Shown here: piece after piece, positions 18,453 through 27,257 of the stretch
Position numbering within the stretch: position 1 is the stretch's first letter
Layout of the letters: each line of letters starts with the position of its first letter
Assembly (NCBI RefSeq): GCF_002355375.1
Contig: NZ_AP017312.1
Coordinates: forward strand, 2,001,001-2,065,000
Direction of reading: 5' to 3'
Source: Aneurinibacillus soli
GTDB lineage: Bacteria; Bacillota; Bacilli; Aneurinibacillales; Aneurinibacillaceae
Length of the DNA: 64,000 nt
Made by a program: the position numbers and the translations under genes
The notes under the pieces: generated by a model
What the model saw: the letters and a program-made list of their open reading frames with translations, nothing else
What the model was told of the DNA's origin: nothing
Database searches by the model: none

Positions 18453-18677
18453 TTATCTTTCTTTTTTTTCGGGCACTGGATCGATGCCACCGGGGTGGAA
18501 CGGATGACATTTCAGAATTCGCTTTATTGTAAGCCAGCCGCCTTTGAGCGCTCCGAATCGTTGAATCGCTTCCAATCCATAATGCGAGCAGGACGGGTAG
18601 AAGCGGCACGAAGGTGGCAGGAGCGGAGAGAGAACCCGTTGATAGGCCCGAATCAAAAACAGTAGAATGGTTTTCAT
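18453..18677 (-). CDS. yidD: Membrane protein insertion efficiency factor YidD
   Basis: A 74-residue protein with the family hallmark [11 protein letters not shown] near residues 22-32 and [13 protein letters not shown] near the C-terminus. YidD is a small peripheral membrane protein thought to help YidC-dependent insertion. The ATG at 18677 is chosen over an upstream in-frame ATG because GAGGAG lies ten bases before it and because the family starts MK..L. It is monocistronic and not with rnpA-yidC here, as in many Bacilli. Confidence 0.92.
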   Translation of the reverse strand: MKTILLFLIRAYQRVLSPLLPPSCRFYPSCSHYGLEAIQRFGALKGGWLTIKRILKCHPFHPGGIDPVPEKKER

Positions 18678-18790
18678 AGCATAGCTGCTCCTCTGATGCA
18701 AAATATATGATTCATTATACAGGATGCATGGTGAATGATCACTTTGAAGAGGTATAATTGTACTACATCTGCAAGAAAGGAACGAAATAT

Positions 18791-19741
18791 ATGGAATCGG
18801 GACGAATTGAATTGTATATGCTCGCTGGATTTCTCGGTAGCGGGAAAAGCACGTTGCTCGCTCGCCTGCTAGAAGCAGAGAGCAAGCAAGGGCGGCGGAT
18901 TGGAGTCATTATGAACGAAGTGGGCGAGATTAGCATTGATTCAGCGTACATACCGGATGGCATGCCGCTTGCGGAACTACTTGATGGCTGTGTGTGTTGT
19001 AGCATACAGGGAGAACTAACGATGCAGCTATATAAGATGGCGCAGACGTATGAGCTTGACGCCGTATATATCGAGGCGACGGGAGCCGCGCATCCGCTTG
19101 AAGTGCTCGACGCCTGCACGCATCCGTCGCTTGCACCGCTGTATGATATGCGTGCGATCGTAGGCGTGATCGACATGAAGCAGTGGCAAAACCGAGAGGA
19201 ACTAAAAAAGCCGGTGAAGCAGTTACTTGAAGCGCATGCAAAGTACGCGGATATCATCATTGGCACGAAGCAAGATCGACTTACAGAAGTGGAACGATTA
19301 GCGGCGGCTAAAACCATAAAATCATTCCAGCCGGAAGCGATACACAGCTTTACATCGTATGCACAGATTGACACCGGTATCATAACCGGGTCGCTACCGC
19401 GCTATCGGACGGATCAGCCCCATGAGAAGACGCACGTTCACCAGCATTTGCATCTGCGCACGTATACTCGTTTTTTGTGCAGTGCGCTGCCGCGTATGGC
19501 ATTTGAAAACTGGATGCGCAGCTTGCCGCCTACCGTGTATCGAGCCAAAGGTTTTATTCATGTGACAGATACACCGCGCTTGTTTTTATTCCAGTACGCA
19601 TACGGCGAACCGATGCTTATTCCGTATAACAGCGACCGTCCGTGTGAAGATGTGCTCGTGTTTATTGGCGATAACCTGGATACGGATAGGATCGAGCAGG
19701 CGCTGACTGAGCTTGAGGATGCGGCGAGATCGGCGCAGTGA
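18791..19741 (+). CDS. CobW/G3E family GTP-binding metallochaperone-like protein
   Basis: A 316-residue G3E GTPase: Walker [10 protein letters not shown] (about 12-20), the metal-binding CVCC within [11 protein letters not shown] (about 71), Walker B-type and GTKQD specificity motif (about 156-160), then a C-terminal CobW_C domain with a His-rich stretch ([15 protein letters not shown], about 215). Members deliver zinc or cobalt to client proteins. The ATG at 18791 follows AAAGGAACG. There is no clear Zur operator upstream. The particular metal and client cannot be read from the sequence. Confidence 0.88.
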   Translation: MESGRIELYMLAGFLGSGKSTLLARLLEAESKQGRRIGVIMNEVGEISIDSAYIPDGMPLAELLDGCVCCSIQGELTMQLYKMAQTYELDAVYIEATGAAHPLEVLDACTHPSLAPLYDMRAIVGVIDMKQWQNREELKKPVKQLLEAHAKYADIIIGTKQDRLTEVERLAAAKTIKSFQPEAIHSFTSYAQIDTGIITGSLPRYRTDQPHEKTHVHQHLHLRTYTRFLCSALPRMAFENWMRSLPPTVYRAKGFIHVTDTPRLFLFQYAYGEPMLIPYNSDRPCEDVLVFIGDNLDTDRIEQALTELEDAARSAQ

Positions 19742-19775
19742 TATGCCTGTCCAAAGTGAAGTTCAGTCTTGCAGA

Positions 19776-19827
19776 AAAAAAGGACGGTCTCATTGGCCGT
19801 AATATGGCAGTTGAGACCATCCCTTCT
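19776..19827 (-). terminator. Terminator after yisL-like gene
   Basis: GGATGGTCTCAA and TGAGACCGTCC on the minus strand form a stem followed by a run of seven T. Confidence 0.8.
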
Positions 19828-19835
19828 CCTGGTTG

Positions 19836-20174
19836 TTATCCAATCTTTACATAGCCGATATACATGACAGCAAGCAGGTCAATGATAAACAGCACCCATA
19901 GTGTAGCGTTGCGTTCGCCTTTATGCGTGCGGATCAAGATCATCTCCATTATCCCGATCAATACAATCGCCAGTGCGCCTTTCAAAAGCGTAATCGGGAT
20001 GAAGTTGTAGGCAGAAACAAGCATAAAACCGCTGGCAACGACAAGTAGCATGATGAGGCGTGCTAGCATATGAAGGATGTTGTACCCACGCTCATTTCCT
20101 ATGCGCAGCATAACAAAGCTTAGAACGAACAAAACGAGGAGTAGAGCCCATAATCCGGTGTGAATATGTATCAT
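19836..20174 (-). CDS. YisL-family (DUF1516, UPF0344) membrane protein
   Basis: A 112-residue protein with four hydrophobic helices. MIHIHTGLWALLLVLFV and GIMEMILIRTHKGE match the pattern of B. subtilis YisL (short His-rich start, then GLMEMLLIR and a basic loop). The function of the family is unknown. The ATG at 20174 has AAAAGGA ten bases upstream; an in-frame GTG three codons earlier would be too close to that site. Confidence 0.8.
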   Translation of the reverse strand: MIHIHTGLWALLLVLFVLSFVMLRIGNERGYNILHMLARLIMLLVVASGFMLVSAYNFIPITLLKGALAIVLIGIMEMILIRTHKGERNATLWVLFIIDLLAVMYIGYVKIG

Positions 20175-20365
20175 GTTAATCACGTCCTTTTCGTAACATC
20201 CCTTTCACTATACACCTGCCGTATTGCCCTTGCAAATAAGAGCACTTATTTGATGTGCTACACTACAGCGCGGGAGAGAGTAGGCGGGTAGAAAGGGGAA
20301 AAGTATGAAACGGACATTGATCACTCACGTATAATATAGAAGAGGAAAAGAAAGGGGGAGACGGG

Positions 20366-20701
20366 ATGAGATGGATCTGGCACTGGGTATTGTCGGCGAT
20401 CTCTTTGTTGATCGTCGCCTGGATGTTTGATGGAATCTCGTTTGATACAGTCGGTGCTGCGTTTATCGCTGCTCTTGTACTAGGCGTGATCAATACCATT
20501 CTGCGTCCGATTTTGAAGTTGTTAGCCTTACCGATCACGATTTTGACCTTTGGCATTTTTGCACTTATCATTAATGCGGCCATGCTCATTCTGGCCGGGC
20601 ATCTGGTCAGTGGTTTTCATGTCAGCGGATTTTTCACAGCCTTTTTTGGCTCCATTGTGCTGTCGATTGTGAGCAGCGTGTTGTATGCGGTGTTGGAATA
20701 A
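20366..20701 (+). CDS. YvlD-like phage holin family 4 (superfamily IV) membrane protein
   Basis: A 111-residue protein of four hydrophobic helices with NTILRPILKLLALPITILTFGIFALIINAAML, the recognisable core of the YvlD/Phage_holin_4_2 family. In Bacillus the yvlABCD genes belong to the envelope-stress response. There is no yvlC-type partner here. The ATG follows AAAGGGGGAGACGGG. Its stop codon is about 30 bp from a truncated inverted-repeat unit. Confidence 0.85.
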   Translation: MRWIWHWVLSAISLLIVAWMFDGISFDTVGAAFIAALVLGVINTILRPILKLLALPITILTFGIFALIINAAMLILAGHLVSGFHVSGFFTAFFGSIVLSIVSSVLYAVLE

Positions 20702-20733
20702 CACAAACGTGGGGCTTGGTGGTTGGTGCTTCC

Positions 20734-20822
20734 CAAAGTGTAGTGGAGGAGCGGGAGCGGGCGGGGCCTCGTCACTTTGGTACGCTTTGCAGGGAAGCAA
20801 AATCAGGGCCGCTCCAGACACA
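20734..20822 (-). repeat. Truncated P2 unit of the inverted-repeat element (copy A)
   Basis: GTAGTGGAGGAGCGGGAGCG, CGGGGCCTCGTCACTTTGG, TACGCTTTGCAGGGAAGC and GCCGCTCC match one arm of a P2 unit read in reverse. The sequence then jumps at CCGCTCC directly to GACACAGTTTGGG, the spacer-side end of the unit. Apex and opposite arm are missing, consistent with deletion between two CCGCTCC motifs. Confidence 0.8.
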
Positions 20823-20889
20823 GTTTGGGCAGACAACCAGCAAGCGCAAGTTTTGTGCGGCTTCGCCCTGCAGGTTGTTTTGTTTTTTT

Positions 20890-21136
20890 GAATCGGAACT
20901 TTGTTTGGGAGGAGAGAAGAGAGAAGCAAGAGAGCGCCTGTACGTTTGTGTCCTAGCGGAAGGAGAACGGCGAACGGGCCTTTGCCCGCAATTCTTCTGT
21001 GAAAAAACATCGTGGGTCCTCTTTTGCGGGCGAGTTCGCTGAGCTCCTGGAGCGGCCAGCCTACACTTCCCAGCCAAGCGTACCGAAGCGAACGGCTTCT
21101 CTCTTCTCGACTCCCACCACCAAAGTCACTCGATTC
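20890..21136 (-). repeat. Inverted-repeat element, P1 unit (copy A, reverse orientation)
   Basis: A 247-bp imperfect palindrome whose ends are GAATC and GATTC. Outer arms (GGGAGGAGAGAAGAGAGAAG and CTTCTCTCTTCTCGACTCCC), a middle arm and an inner arm (GAACGGCGAACGGGCCTTTG with TTTGCGGGCGAGTTCG) pair in turn, leaving an apex near 21000-21015. It is the reverse complement of the unit at 31861-32108. Open frames across it are on both strands and are not conserved, so it is taken as non-coding. Confidence 0.88.
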
Positions 21137-21172
21137 CACAAAAGCACAATACAGCCTGCTGTTACGCCAACA

Positions 21173-21219
21173 CAAAACAGGAGCTCCTCCGTTGACCCAC
21201 GGGACAGCTCCTGTTTTTG
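21173..21219. terminator. Bidirectional terminator
   Basis: AAAACAGGAGCT and AGCTCCTGTTTTT close a stem with a long loop; T-runs lie on both strands. Confidence 0.8.
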
Positions 21220-21230
21220 TATGAAGAAGA

Positions 21231-21425
21231 CTACGCCATAAGCTTCAGGCTCTGCGCAATCACACGAGTTTCTTCTTTTGTCAGTTGTTTTCCATTGTAG
21301 TGAACCTCATGCTGATCGAGAAAATCAGCCAGATTCAGCGCAATATTCCATTCAAATCGGTCATCAAAAATATCCGTCAGTTCTACCGGTTCACCAGAGC
21401 ACAGAACGTCACGAATTGTTTTCAT
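21231..21425 (-). CDS. Small hypothetical protein
   Basis: A 64-residue acidic protein starting MKTIRDVLCSGEPVELTDIFDDRF. No motif is recognised; there is one cysteine and no membrane segment. The ATG at 21425 is preferred because AAAGGTG is nine bases upstream; a longer version would begin at 21467. It ends at a strong terminator, which supports a real gene. Confidence 0.6.
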   Translation of the reverse strand: MKTIRDVLCSGEPVELTDIFDDRFEWNIALNLADFLDQHEVHYNGKQLTKEETRVIAQSLKLMA

Positions 21426-21586
21426 ACGTGTAAACACCTTTCTTTTTGCAAAGTCATAGTCATGCACGGCTTCTATCGTACGTTATCCGATGAATAAAGT
21501 CTATAGGCATGAAAGTGTTGGTTTCGTTTTCAAATATGTATAAATTGTGAACCGGGTAAACCCGGCTCACTGAAGACAGAAAAAAG

Positions 21587-21796
21587 CTATTTGCGTGCCT
21601 CGTCCTTAATTTCACTACGCATGGATTCGATGCTGTTGCGGCGGCGTTCGTTTTTCTCTTCGACTTTTTGGCGCTGCTCTTCACTCATATGGGTATTGCT
21701 CATCGTTTCTTCTGCGGCTTCAATATTCCCAATCGTGTTTTGGATCATTTCCTGTAGTTTTTGCACGTTGTCCTGACGGTTATCTGGTTTCGCCAT
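21587..21796 (-). CDS. tlp: Small acid-soluble spore protein Tlp
   Basis: A 69-residue hydrophilic, helix-forming protein: MAKPDNRQDNVQKLQEMIQ, then NTIGNIEAAEE, MSEEQRQ and EKNERRRNSIESMRSEIKDE. These match the spore protein Tlp (thioredoxin-like protein in name only), made late in the forespore. No cysteine is present. AGGGGGC lies before the ATG. A perfect small hairpin lies downstream at 21547-21570. This is direct evidence that the organism forms endospores. Confidence 0.92.
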   Translation of the reverse strand: MAKPDNRQDNVQKLQEMIQNTIGNIEAAEETMSNTHMSEEQRQKVEEKNERRRNSIESMRSEIKDEARK

Positions 21797-21992
21797 CGAA
21801 ATTGCCCCCTTACAAGGAATGTAGATGCAGACTGCATCCGAGACTATTGTGCAACAACGAAAGAAAACGTATGCAACGCTAACGAAATCAGATGATGGAA
21901 ATGCAAAATTTGCATTTTTTAGGATGTGTATTCATCGTTATAATAAGCTTACATAAGTTGTAAAATAACAAAAAGGCTGAGGGGGAGCGGGG

Positions 21993-22214
21993 ATGCAAGA
22001 TCCGCGAACGTGCGACAATTGTTGGTGGATATGTGAGAATACGAATCAATGCTTATTTTTGGAGGAATTGCAACAACTGCAGAAGACGCCGAAACAAGCC
22101 GTATGCTGGGGCTGGCGTCCGATCGAAGTAGAAGCACGTCATGCTTATTTGGCTTCATACGGGCGAGAAGTGGACCGAATCGGCCGCTTGCCAGCCTGGA
22201 CAGAACATTTGTAA
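21993..22214 (+). CDS. Small Cys/Trp-rich hypothetical protein
   Basis: A 73-residue protein with five cysteines, four of them near the N-terminus (CDNC at 7-10, WWIC at 14, QC at 20) and a CWGW later, a spacing that could bind zinc. AGGGGGAGCGGGG gives a strong ribosome site, and a strong terminator follows. I do not recognise a family. Confidence 0.6.
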   Translation: MQDPRTCDNCWWICENTNQCLFLEELQQLQKTPKQAVCWGWRPIEVEARHAYLASYGREVDRIGRLPAWTEHL

Positions 22215-22237
22215 TTGCATCCAGCCTCAGTCATACG

Positions 22238-22282
22238 AACAAGGCCCCTGTTGTCCAAATTGGACAGAGGGGCCTTGTTTCG
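22238..22282. terminator. Bidirectional terminator
   Basis: AACAAGGCCCCTGTTGTCC with GGACAGAGGGGCCTTGTT, then T-rich sequence on both sides, lies between convergent genes. Confidence 0.92.
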
Positions 22283-22294
22283 TAAGGAAAGTAA

Positions 22295-22891
22295 TCAGGC
22301 ATTTTTCCGTTTTTTACGAAGGATGTTGAGTATGTATAATACGGTAGCGATGATCGCAATCCAGATTAGCGGCTGTACATAAGGAGCAGCTTTCTCGTTG
22401 ATATGTTCCCACTGTGCACCAAGCTGCATGCCAAGTGTTACGAACAGAATGGACCACGGGATAACCGCAAGTATCGTATACAACGTAAACTTGGTAAGTG
22501 ACATGCGGGCAATACCGGCGGGAACCGAAATTGCATGACGAACAAAGGGAATAAAGCGGGCGGTGAAAATTACGCCGACACCGTATCGATTAAACCAGTA
22601 TTCTGCGAGGTCGATTTGCTTGCTGTGAATGAGAAAATACTTTCCATATTTCTCAAGGAACGGGCGTCCGCCATAGTAGCCTATCCAGTACAAAAATAAC
22701 TGGGCGATTGTGCCACCGATCGTGCCAGCGATGATGGTACCTACGAATGTGATAGAACCTTGGGAGACAAGAAATCCTCCATAAGCGAGTACAATTTCAC
22801 TCGGGATTACTTCAAGCATTAATCCGATAGCAATGCCGAAATAGCCGAGATCACTTAAGAACATAAGTACGGAATGAACAAATTGTTGCAT
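22295..22891 (-). CDS. DedA family membrane protein
   Basis: A 198-residue integral membrane protein of the DedA/SNARE-associated family. Helix 1 carries EVIPSEIVLAYGGFLV, GGTIAQLFLYWIGYYGGR is the conserved re-entrant region and FTARFIPFVRHAISVPAGIARM is the signature with the functional Arg residues. Family members include flippases of undecaprenyl phosphate and phosphatidylethanolamine-type lipids. AAGGAGGAGGAG precedes the ATG. It is monocistronic. Which lipid it handles is not shown. Confidence 0.92.
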   Translation of the reverse strand: MQQFVHSVLMFLSDLGYFGIAIGLMLEVIPSEIVLAYGGFLVSQGSITFVGTIIAGTIGGTIAQLFLYWIGYYGGRPFLEKYGKYFLIHSKQIDLAEYWFNRYGVGVIFTARFIPFVRHAISVPAGIARMSLTKFTLYTILAVIPWSILFVTLGMQLGAQWEHINEKAAPYVQPLIWIAIIATVLYILNILRKKRKNA

Positions 22892-23049
22892 GACTCCTCC
22901 TCCTTGTTTGCTACTTTACATTGTACTGCGCAATGAAACCTTCGACAAGGATAAGGTTAGGAGTAGGACTGTCGGAACGTTATATACATCTATTTACCTC
23001 TTTCATTTTAATAGAAGGGTAATAAGGGCATGGTGTCCATTGCTCTATT

Positions 23050-23076
23050 TTGTATCAAAAATTTAACAGGTATAAT
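23050..23076 (+). promoter_or_regulatory. Probable sigma-A promoter
   Basis: A perfect TATAAT (23071-23076) is 15 bp after TTGTAT (23050-23055); a second TATAAT-like site lies 15 bp downstream. It is placed 37 bp before the start of the small helix-turn-helix gene. Confidence 0.5.
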
Positions 23077-23112
23077 AAAGTTAACTATAATGAAAGCAGG
23101 AGGCGAGTGGCA

Positions 23113-23334
23113 ATGAAAAAGCAGCAGACTGTCGTGTTAGAAAAGCCTGGCTTCGAAACAAAGTCCACTACGTTGTATGGGATGCAGTCGGATGCTGAGG
23201 TAGATACATACCGCAAAGTACGCGCATACCTGCTTCAAAATCCCCGGGCTAATGCCATGCAGGTGGCCAATGCGACGAATGTATCTGTCTATAAGATTAC
23301 ACAGTTTGTGCGCGAAGGACTTCTTCGCCACTAG
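23113..23334 (+). CDS. Small helix-turn-helix protein
   Basis: A 73-residue protein. The C-terminal 45 residues (EVDTYRKVRAYLLQNPRANA, then MQVANATNVSVYKITQFVREG) form a winged helix-turn-helix like the C-terminal domain of the flagellar-operon protein YvyF. The N-terminal zinc-ribbon seen in YvyF is absent. GCAGGAGGCGAG precedes the ATG at 23113; a longer frame from 23050 runs over the promoter. A strong terminator follows, so it is a single-gene unit. DNA-binding is inferred. Confidence 0.7.
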   Translation: MKKQQTVVLEKPGFETKSTTLYGMQSDAEVDTYRKVRAYLLQNPRANAMQVANATNVSVYKITQFVREGLLRH

Positions 23335-23352
23335 AAGCTACACGTATGCCAT

Positions 23353-23388
23353 AAAAAAAAGCCGGATGATTGTTTCCGGCTTTTTTTA
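23353..23388 (+). terminator. Intrinsic terminator
   Basis: AAAAAAAAGCCGGA with TCCGGCTTTTTTT, a strong hairpin with seven T. Confidence 0.92.
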
Positions 23389-23466
23389 TGTCATACGTGA
23401 ATGCATGATTTACTGAAACTGTCTCATACTAGAAAGAGCCAACTTATAGAGGAGGGTCTGCTAAGT

Positions 23467-24240
23467 ATGCGAGAGCAAATGAACGAATTCGAACCCCAGC
23501 CGATGCCGCAAACTCCGGAGAAAGCTCCGGACCCCGCTCCGGGACAGGAGCCGCGCAAGGCTATTACCGAGATGATTCAGCAGTTCGGTCAGACAAATGT
23601 ACCGACGATGTCAGAGAACAGTATTTTCTGCCTGCCGATCATCGGTCAGATTGAGGGTCACTTGCAACTGCCGCCACAAAACAAAACGACGAAATACGAA
23701 CACCTTATTCCCCAACTTGTAGCAGCCGAGCAAAATCCGAACGTGGAAGGTGTACTTTTGATTTTAAATACAGTAGGCGGTGATGTGGAGGCGGGGCTTG
23801 CGATCGCCGAGATGATCGCGTCGATCTCGAAGCCTACGGTATCACTCGTATTAGGCGGGGGTCATAGCATTGGTGTGCCGATTGCGGTCTCTACGGATTA
23901 TTCGTTTATTGCCGAAACTGCAACGATGACGATTCATCCTGTACGTCTGACAGGTCTTGTCATCGGGGTTGCAGAAAGCTTTGAATATATGGAAAAAATG
24001 CAGGACCGCGTCGTGAAATTCGTGGTCAACCATTCAAAGGTAGGAGAAGAGCAGTTCCGCTCACTTATGCTAAAAGTCGGGGAGCTTAGTCGCGATGTTG
24101 GCACGAATGTGGTCGGTACGAAAGCGGTAGAGTACGGGCTGATTGATGAAGTAGGCGGACTCGGCCAGGCGATTGCGGAGCTGCGCAAACGGATCGAAGC
24201 GAACCGCCCGGTGGAGGGTCAGGAGCAGGTGATCCAATGA
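23467..24240 (+). CDS. tepA: ClpP-type translocation-enhancing protease TepA (YmfB)
   Basis: A 257-residue ClpP-fold serine protease. A Pro-rich N-terminus (1-55) precedes the fold. [18 protein letters not shown] forms the oxyanion region, the nucleophile is Ser134 in GGGHSIGVP, and the general base histidine is in MTIHPVR near 158. TepA-like proteins act near the membrane and degrade signal peptides or help secretion. The ATG at 23467 follows AGAGGAGGG. The order tepA-ylzJ ahead of spoIIIE is as in B. subtilis, although an accessory block now separates spoIIIE. Confidence 0.9.
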   Translation: MREQMNEFEPQPMPQTPEKAPDPAPGQEPRKAITEMIQQFGQTNVPTMSENSIFCLPIIGQIEGHLQLPPQNKTTKYEHLIPQLVAAEQNPNVEGVLLILNTVGGDVEAGLAIAEMIASISKPTVSLVLGGGHSIGVPIAVSTDYSFIAETATMTIHPVRLTGLVIGVAESFEYMEKMQDRVVKFVVNHSKVGEEQFRSLMLKVGELSRDVGTNVVGTKAVEYGLIDEVGGLGQAIAELRKRIEANRPVEGQEQVIQ

Positions 24241-24479
24241 TTATCTATTCCGCGATGCCGCTGGAGTTGATTTTTCAAAATGACAGCCCGGAATCATATG
24301 AGAATACTGAAGTGCAACTGAACGGGTTGACGATGCTTGTACAACCGTGCGGCGTGAACGAAGCCCGGATTGTCCGGCTAATCAGCCCGAATCCATACGA
24401 TTATATGAACCCAAGTTATGCACCCGGACAAAAAATTTATTTCCGTCCGCAGTTTGGAGAAGGAGCGGGAAACCCTTGA
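24237..24479 (+). CDS. ylzJ: YlzJ-like protein
   Basis: An 80-residue protein beginning [13 protein letters not shown] with [23 protein letters not shown]; both stretches agree with YlzJ, a small protein of unknown function coded between tepA and spoIIIE in Bacillus. It overlaps tepA by ATGA and so is translationally coupled. The terminator stem overlaps its last codons. Confidence 0.85.
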   Translation: MIIYSAMPLELIFQNDSPESYENTEVQLNGLTMLVQPCGVNEARIVRLISPNPYDYMNPSYAPGQKIYFRPQFGEGAGNP

Positions 24480-24506
24480 TAGTAAAGGGTTTCCCGCTTT
24501 TCCATT
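24466..24506 (+). terminator. Terminator overlapping the ylzJ end
   Basis: GCGGGAAACCCTT pairs with AAGGGTTTCCCGC, followed by TTTTCCATTT. The stem begins within the last codons of ylzJ. Confidence 0.9.
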
Positions 24507-24624
24507 TGTGTGAGTTTGAATATTAACCGCATAATAATCGGGAGAACATGCGAGCATGTTCCAAGCGTGATCGAGGTGTTGCCGTGCCCTAATTGTTCTG
24601 AAATCTGCTCTTACTTTTGTCAGG

Positions 24625-25866
24625 TTATGCCATCGTATGCTTCTGTTCGCCTGGCTCTTTTAGCTTAAACAGCGGGATGATGAACAGGAGGCCGATGATG
24701 AACACGGCTGCTGCCGCTTCAAATACGACAAGAAGCGAAAACTTGTCTTTAAGCCATCCTGCCGAGCTCATCGAAATGACCATCATTCCTAAGAAAAACG
24801 GGTTCAGCACTCCATTGACGCGGCCAATGAACGACTGCTCTGTATTTTGCAAAATCAGCGTGCTGATACCGATCATAAAGCATGGGAAGAAAAAGCCAAC
24901 CATGAATTGTGCGACGATCGTCAGCGCGATTGAGGTTGACAACCCCATCGCCGCCATCGCGATCGCATCTGCCAGCATGCCGATAGCCAGCAACCTTTGC
25001 GGCGCGACCTTCTTCGACAAGACGGTGATCAGACCGCCCCCAATTAGCATCGCAGCGCCGTTTACCATCATGAACCACTGCAGATTCTCCTTCGGCAGGT
25101 TGAGACGCTCCGTCAGCAAAAATACGCCGAGCGGCTGCGTAACACCACTTGCGAGTCCGATAGCAGCAAACGTTCCTGCTAAAGCGGTCAATACGTATTT
25201 GGACTTCACATATCGAATACCGTCACCGAGATCCTGCCAAAATCCAGTAGAAGCCTTCTCTTGGACATTGCTATGATCATCCGGCAGTCGCGTTAGTACG
25301 ACAGCGGATAAGAGGAAGGCGATGCCTGTTACAACAATCGACGTTTGAATGCCAAACGACTGAAAAATGAGCGAACCGAATACCGGACCCAATATCATGA
25401 AAACCGCTATGTTTGTCTGAAGTAGCGCCATTCCTTGTTGAACCTGCTCGGTTGGCACATGCTGCTTGAACAGCTTCATGCTTGAAGGTTGAGAAAACTG
25501 AGATAATATCGCTGATACGAGCGTCGCGAAGAATATAGTCTTCCACGACCCGAACAAGAGTGTAGTGAAGACGGCAAACACGGAAGCAGCGCTCAGCATG
25601 TCGCACCAAACCATCGTTCGCTTAGGGCGCCATCGGTCTGCGAAAGTACCACCAATGAAGGAAAACAGAAAGATCGGGGCGTATTCCGCTACGGAAATGA
25701 GCGAGACCGCGTAAGGGTTATTGCCGGTCTGCTCCATTACAAACAGTAAAATCGAAAAATTTCGTATCCAAATACCGATTTGTAGCAATACGTTGGACAA
25801 CAAAATCGTCCGGACAAATCGGTTTTGGAAAAGGCTTACTTTTGCAGGTTGATTGCTATTCATCAT
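24625..25866 (-). CDS. MFS transporter
   Basis: A 413-residue, twelve-helix major facilitator. The loop 2-3 motif is GGTFADRWRPKRTMVW (about 73-88). The pattern (RFVRTILLSNVLLQIGIWIRNFSI at the start) resembles MFS exporters of the macrolide/drug type (MefA/TetV relatives). GAAAGGTG precedes two adjacent ATGs; the first is used. It is on the strand opposite to its neighbours, between ylzJ and spoIIIE, in a block not found there in Bacillus, which suggests acquisition. Substrate unknown. Confidence 0.88.
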   Translation of the reverse strand: MMNSNQPAKVSLFQNRFVRTILLSNVLLQIGIWIRNFSILLFVMEQTGNNPYAVSLISVAEYAPIFLFSFIGGTFADRWRPKRTMVWCDMLSAASVFAVFTTLLFGSWKTIFFATLVSAILSQFSQPSSMKLFKQHVPTEQVQQGMALLQTNIAVFMILGPVFGSLIFQSFGIQTSIVVTGIAFLLSAVVLTRLPDDHSNVQEKASTGFWQDLGDGIRYVKSKYVLTALAGTFAAIGLASGVTQPLGVFLLTERLNLPKENLQWFMMVNGAAMLIGGGLITVLSKKVAPQRLLAIGMLADAIAMAAMGLSTSIALTIVAQFMVGFFFPCFMIGISTLILQNTEQSFIGRVNGVLNPFFLGMMVISMSSAGWLKDKFSLLVVFEAAAAVFIIGLLFIIPLFKLKEPGEQKHTMA

Positions 25867-26319
25867 TCCACACCTTTCTTTTCTTCCTGTGTTATCGCTA
25901 ATTTCTCATGCATGACAGTGGCGGTATTTTCCTCCTTCTAGCCTCTTTATGATCTCCATACTCATTAAAAATATAGATCTTTATCATTTTTGTTTATTGT
26001 TTTATAGATATATTATTATTATGTTTGTTTTTAGTCAATAAATAAAACTAGACGTTTATATATTTCGTCTAGTTTTATTTAATTCAAATTTCGGTGCCAT
26101 CAATTGTAGGTTGTGAAGTTTATTAGGTAGAAATCTTGCTGGAAGGGCTGAAGTTAAGCCCTTTTGGACGGTGGAGTTGTTTGCTATGGGCTAAAAATGT
26201 GCACTCAAGCCAAACTGTGGGAAACTATGAAATGATAAAGGCTTATTTAACATATTTCTCACACAAAGTAGAAGTAGAATGAAATCTCTTGAAATATTTT
26301 GTGTCTGGAGATGAGAAAT
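25867..26319. other. AT-rich intergenic stretch without gene
   Basis: This 450-bp stretch separates the MFS and GNAT-like genes. It is clearly more AT-rich than the surroundings (TTATTGTTTTATAGATATAT near 26000). It contains a terminator-like stem at 26043-26080 with no gene ahead of it on the plus strand, and otherwise nothing I can assign. Confidence 0.6.
26043..26080. terminator. Orphan terminator-like hairpin
   Basis: AATAAAACTAGACG pairs with CGTCTAGTTTTATT around an 11-nt loop, with T-rich ends on both strands. No gene directly precedes it, so it may be the remnant of a lost gene or a regulatory hairpin. Confidence 0.55.
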
Positions 26320-26958
26320 ATGTTGGGTGCTGGACGCGATAATCCAGAAGATACTACCACAGTAACGTTGTCTGTAAAATTTACGACAAAACTAGACCAT
26401 TTTGTTGTAGTAAATGTTGAATTAAAAGGTCATATTGTCAGCGAATCAGTGCGAGAGACTAGGAATATGGGGAGAGCGGAATTGATTATTTTTGACGAAG
26501 AATTGATTTCCGGGTCGAAGATTGATTATCTCTCATATTGTCTTGATAAAAGTGATCCAAAGAACTTTTATGCTTTATACGGTCTGCAAAAAACATTCTC
26601 TTGGATGGATACAAACCAATTAAAATTAAAAGGAAGAATAGCATATTTACATCATTTCGAGATTTTTACACCGTATAGGGGAACAGGATTCGCTAGACCA
26701 TATATTTGGCTACTACTTCAAGAGTTAAAGGAGGAACTTGAAGTAGATGGGGTTATGCTTATTGCTTATCCCTTTAAAATGGAGGGAGCTAGTAAGGAAG
26801 AGTTTCGAAGACAAAAACGGATATTGGAAAAGCTATATATAAAAGCGGGCTTTTCTATATTAAAAGAAAAAGAGAAGATTTATTCTAAGACAGGTGTAGA
26901 GCTTGAGCATCTATTTTGTGATATAAAGCATAAAATATTTTCAGAATTTACTGCTTAG
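26320..26958 (+). CDS. GNAT-like acetyltransferase (putative)
   Basis: About 212 residues. The part HHFEIFTPYRGTGFARPYIW resembles GNAT motif A (beta-4 strand followed by R-x-x-G-x-G/A for the acetyl-CoA pyrophosphate), and LYIKAGFSILKE resembles motif B. The N-terminal 100 residues show no known features. The start is uncertain: ATG at 26320 has TGGAG nine bases before it; ATG at 26311 or TTG at 26299 are alternatives. The gene is more AT-rich than neighbours, in line with acquisition together with the adjacent MFS gene. Substrate unknown. Confidence 0.55.
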   Translation: MLGAGRDNPEDTTTVTLSVKFTTKLDHFVVVNVELKGHIVSESVRETRNMGRAELIIFDEELISGSKIDYLSYCLDKSDPKNFYALYGLQKTFSWMDTNQLKLKGRIAYLHHFEIFTPYRGTGFARPYIWLLLQELKEELEVDGVMLIAYPFKMEGASKEEFRRQKRILEKLYIKAGFSILKEKEKIYSKTGVELEHLFCDIKHKIFSEFTA

Positions 26959-27074
26959 GAAGATGATTAAGATCGTACGGGATGGGTTATTGTACACGTT
27001 ATTGTGAAATGCGCTTCCGTTAATCTGGATTTTTCCGCTTGTCACTATTTTGACGTATGCCAATATTTTTGACT

Positions 27075-27102
27075 AAGAGTCTCCAAACGAGGCTCTTTTT
27101 AG
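27075..27102 (+). terminator. Terminator after GNAT-like gene
   Basis: AGAGTCTC pairs with GAGGCTCT (one G-U pair), loop CAAAC, then TTTTT. Confidence 0.75.
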
Positions 27103-27257
27103 TTTGCTCAGAAAGGGTGGTGAGGAGGTTGTAACTCGGGTTCACTGTTATGTATTCATCAAAACAATAAAAAACAAGAAGAGGAGTTCACTATCTTTTT
27201 GTAGAATCTAAAATTTGGGAACATCATTTCTCAGAGGGAGAAAACAGGGAGGAAAAA

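Noticed and set aside
20716-21241. Several overlapping 70-108-codon open frames on both strands
   Set aside because: They lie in the hairpin repeat units; similar frames recur at 31830-32163, 39139-39760, 49783-50254 and 55207-55788 but with shifted frames and no ribosome sites. They result from palindromic GC-rich sequence.
24617-25276. 219-codon plus-strand frame opposite the MFS gene
   Set aside because: Antisense shadow; the MFS protein on the other strand shows clear membrane helices and family motifs.
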